A stretch of DNA of 64,000 nt, taken from Cerioporus squamosus. Taxonomy: Eukaryota > Basidiomycota > Agaricomycetes > Polyporales > Polyporaceae. How positions within the stretch are numbered: position 1 is the first letter of the stretch; each line of letters starts with the position of its first letter. The DNA lies in the NCBI GenBank assembly GCA_022592435.1, contig JABYQS010000010.1, forward strand, positions 430,902 through 494,901. The letters run 5' to 3'. A program made the translations under genes and the position numbers. Of this stretch, positions 54,630 to 64,000 are shown one piece after another. A model generated the notes under the pieces. The model worked only from the letters and a program-made list of their open reading frames with translations. It searched no databases and was not told the origin of the DNA.

Positions 54630-55082
54630 TCACTCCGACGCGGGCTTGCCCTATTGAAGACATAGATAGACCGACGTTAGCACGACAACCCACGTCCGGT
54701 ATCACATAACTTACCCGGATGAGCTGGAACGCGCCGTACGCCGTGCTGATCATACCGACAGTGAAGATGGCGTAGTATGTCCCTGACGGACAGCGAACTC
54801 AGGGAGGAGACCTCGGGGTGTCGGGTGAAGACGGTACTCACTGACGTAGAGCTTCGAACGGGGGAGACGGTAGTAGATGGGGATGTGCTGGTTCTGGAGA
54901 GCATGCAACAAGTATTGAACAGGCTGCACGACAGGCCATCCGAGGTACTGAGCTGCAACTCACCTGGACCAGCTTCTGCCTCTCCACGACATGGTTGGGC
55001 TCTGCCAGAGAGAAATTTATTGAGAACAACCCATATCCGCATCCTGCCATGGACACTGACTGTTGACGAGCGCGTTGAGCAT
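54630..55082 (-). CDS. Cytochrome c oxidase subunit VIIa-like
   Basis: Small single-helix subunit of complex IV in the inner mitochondrial membrane. Start ATG 55082. Exon 1 is only 22 nt (MLNALVN plus one base), followed by a 60-bp intron with donor GTCAGT; then KPNHVVERQKLVQ, an intron, PVQYLLHALQNQHIPIYYRL and PRSKLYVR, an intron, TYYAIFTVGMISTAYGAFQL (the membrane helix), and finally IRGKPASE with TGA 54630-54632. LPRSKLY before the helix and RGKP after it are the family pattern. Only about 75 residues, as expected. Missed by simple ORF calling because of five short exons. Shares a 130-bp divergent promoter with Yaf9. Confidence 0.85.
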
Positions 55083-55210
55083 TTTGAACGCAGGAGGTGC
55101 GGAACAAGGAGGTTGTGGTCGAAGATGAAGGTGTGAGGTCAACTCGCGAGGCGGAGTCCCAAACGCCGAACCGGCGCGACTCGCCTCGACCGCGTCCCGA
55201 GTCGACCGTC

Positions 55211-56156
55211 ATGGCCTCCAACGACCGCGTCCGCGTCCGAGTGCGTCTGTCCTCCCTACACGAGCCTATACTGTTTCACTGATATATGGATGCTAGGGAG
55301 TGACGATACACCGTCCTATAATCTATGGAAACACTGCCTGGGTCTTGACCCCGAAGGAGAGGGAGGCGCTCCCGAGTTCCGACCACACCCACCGCTGGAC
55401 GGTCGCTGTGCGCAGCGCAGCGTCTGCACCGGACTCTGATATCGTTGGAGGTGCGGATGACTTGAGCTACTTCATCAAGCGGGTGACGTTCAAGCTGCAC
55501 GATACGTACCCCAACCCGAACCGAAGTAAGTGTGCCACCCGCCGTCCGCGTATTTCTTGACGGCTGAACTCGCCCGGCTGAAGATGTCGACAAGCCTCCC
55601 TTCGAGGTCTCAGAGACAGGGTGCGTTCTCTGAACATCATGCTAGGCTACGTTCTGACAGTCAAGCTAGATGGGGTGAATTCGAGATTACCATCCGCATA
55701 AACTTCGTCGCCGAGTCGGGCGAGAAGGCCATCACCTTCTACCACCACCTCAAACTGCACCCCTGGACCGCCGCCGGTAGCGGTGAACCCGAGATCCCCT
55801 CGCTTGAGGCTGCTGCGAAAGCTGGTCCCGTGCATTCCTGGCAGTACGACGAAATCGTCTTCAACGACCCGTACCAAGTCTTCCTGAACATCCTTACCGC
55901 GCACCCTCCCACTCCTCTTCCCAAGAACAGGCGGCGTCCGGTGCCCTTCCACACAGCGAACCCTGCCTCCCTCGAAGCATCGAAGGGCGGCACCCCTGAG
56001 TTCACGCAGGAAATGGAGAAGGAGGAGGCAGAGCGCCTGGAGAAGGCACTGAAGACGATCGTCGAGGACACGCACAAGTGGCGCAACAAGCTTATCGAGA
56101 AGGAAAACGAGTCAAACAGACTAAAGAAGGAGCTTGAGGCCGCGTTACAGTCCTAG
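55211..56156 (+). CDS. YAF9: YEATS-domain protein Yaf9
   Basis: Shared subunit of the NuA4 acetyltransferase and SWR1 remodelling complexes, reads acylated histone H3. Start ATG 55211: MASNDRVRVR, then an intron and GVTIHRPIIYGNTAWVLTPK, ERE, DHTHRWTVAVRSAASAP, LSYFIKRVTFKLHDTYPNPN, NVDKPPFEVSETGWGEFEIT and IRINFVAESGEKAITFYHHL, KLHPW. The WxVxVRS, HxTYxNPxR, PPFEVxExGWGEFEI and FYHxLKLH blocks are diagnostic. The C-terminal coiled coil is EEAERLEKALKTIVEDTHKW and LKKELEAALQS. Three introns. About 260 residues, near yeast (226). Confidence 0.95.
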
Positions 56157-56286
56157 AGCGCAAAGCATGGTCATGTAGGATTTGTGTAGCAGTACAGTGA
56201 TAATGATATGCAGGATGTATGATACAATGTAGCAGGTCGATAGCAGGTATATCATAGTAATTCTTGGTCTTGGCTGGACGCGGTGA

Positions 56287-64000
<7,714 letters not shown>

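Overview
The window is nuclear DNA of a filamentous basidiomycete, most likely an Agaricomycete of polypore type. The signs are dense genes on both strands, GC-rich third codon positions, many GT-AG introns of about 47-70 bp, and one fungal ortholog after another (formin, Rrn3, lipin/Pah1, TFIIB, Btz/CASC3, THOC3, TIP41, Rrs1, Yaf9, Mec1/ATR). No bacterial-style operon, CRISPR array or intact transposon was seen. The order placement is inference; the basidiomycete placement rests on intron style and protein families.

Layout. 1-5.5 kb: 3' part of a diaphanous-type formin (+), its start lies outside the window. 5.7-7.1 kb: nucleoside hydrolase (-). 7.8-10.4 kb: Pol I factor Rrn3 (+). 10.8-14.8 kb: Pah1/lipin phosphatidate phosphatase (-). 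15.3-15.9 kb: complex I LYR subunit NDUFB9 (-). 16.3-20.1 kb: an uncharacterised seven-helix membrane protein with very long loop and tail (+). 20.8-22.3 kb: THOC3/Tex1 (-), with a decayed retrotransposon end just upstream. 23.3-24.9 kb: fungal single-pass membrane protein (-). 24.9-27.6 kb: the largest gene-poor stretch. 27.6-29.0 kb: soluble epoxide hydrolase (+). 29.7-32.3 kb: Btz/CASC3 (+). 32.9-34.8 kb: MFS transporter (-). 35.5-37.4 kb: dynein light intermediate chain (-), divergent from TIP41 (37.6-38.7 kb, +). 39.5-42.4 kb: two tandem GT8 glycosyltransferases (-). 42.8-44.0 kb: Rrs1 (+). 44.2-45.3 kb: TFIIB (-), divergent from an unrecognised gene (45.8-47.3 kb, +). 47.5-48.8 kb: Tls1/C9orf78-like (+). 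49.34-49.43 kb: intron-containing tRNA-Tyr (-). 50.6-51.6 kb: PAPS reductase (+). 52.1-53.2 kb: RNase III plus dsRBD protein (+). 53.6-54.2 kb: COA3 (-). 54.6-55.1 kb: COX subunit VIIa (-), divergent from Yaf9 (55.2-56.2 kb, +). 56.3 kb to the end: Mec1/ATR checkpoint kinase (-), running off the window.

Most of the window is core housekeeping: ribosome synthesis (Rrn3, Rrs1), mRNA export and surveillance (THOC3, Btz), transcription and chromatin (TFIIB, Yaf9), checkpoint signalling (Mec1, TIP41), cytoskeleton (formin, dynein chain), and three small respiratory-chain genes. I see no defence or secondary-metabolite cluster. The most unusual items are the seven-helix protein, the tandem GT8 pair, the retroelement relic, and several reading-frame breaks in otherwise good genes that may be sequence errors.
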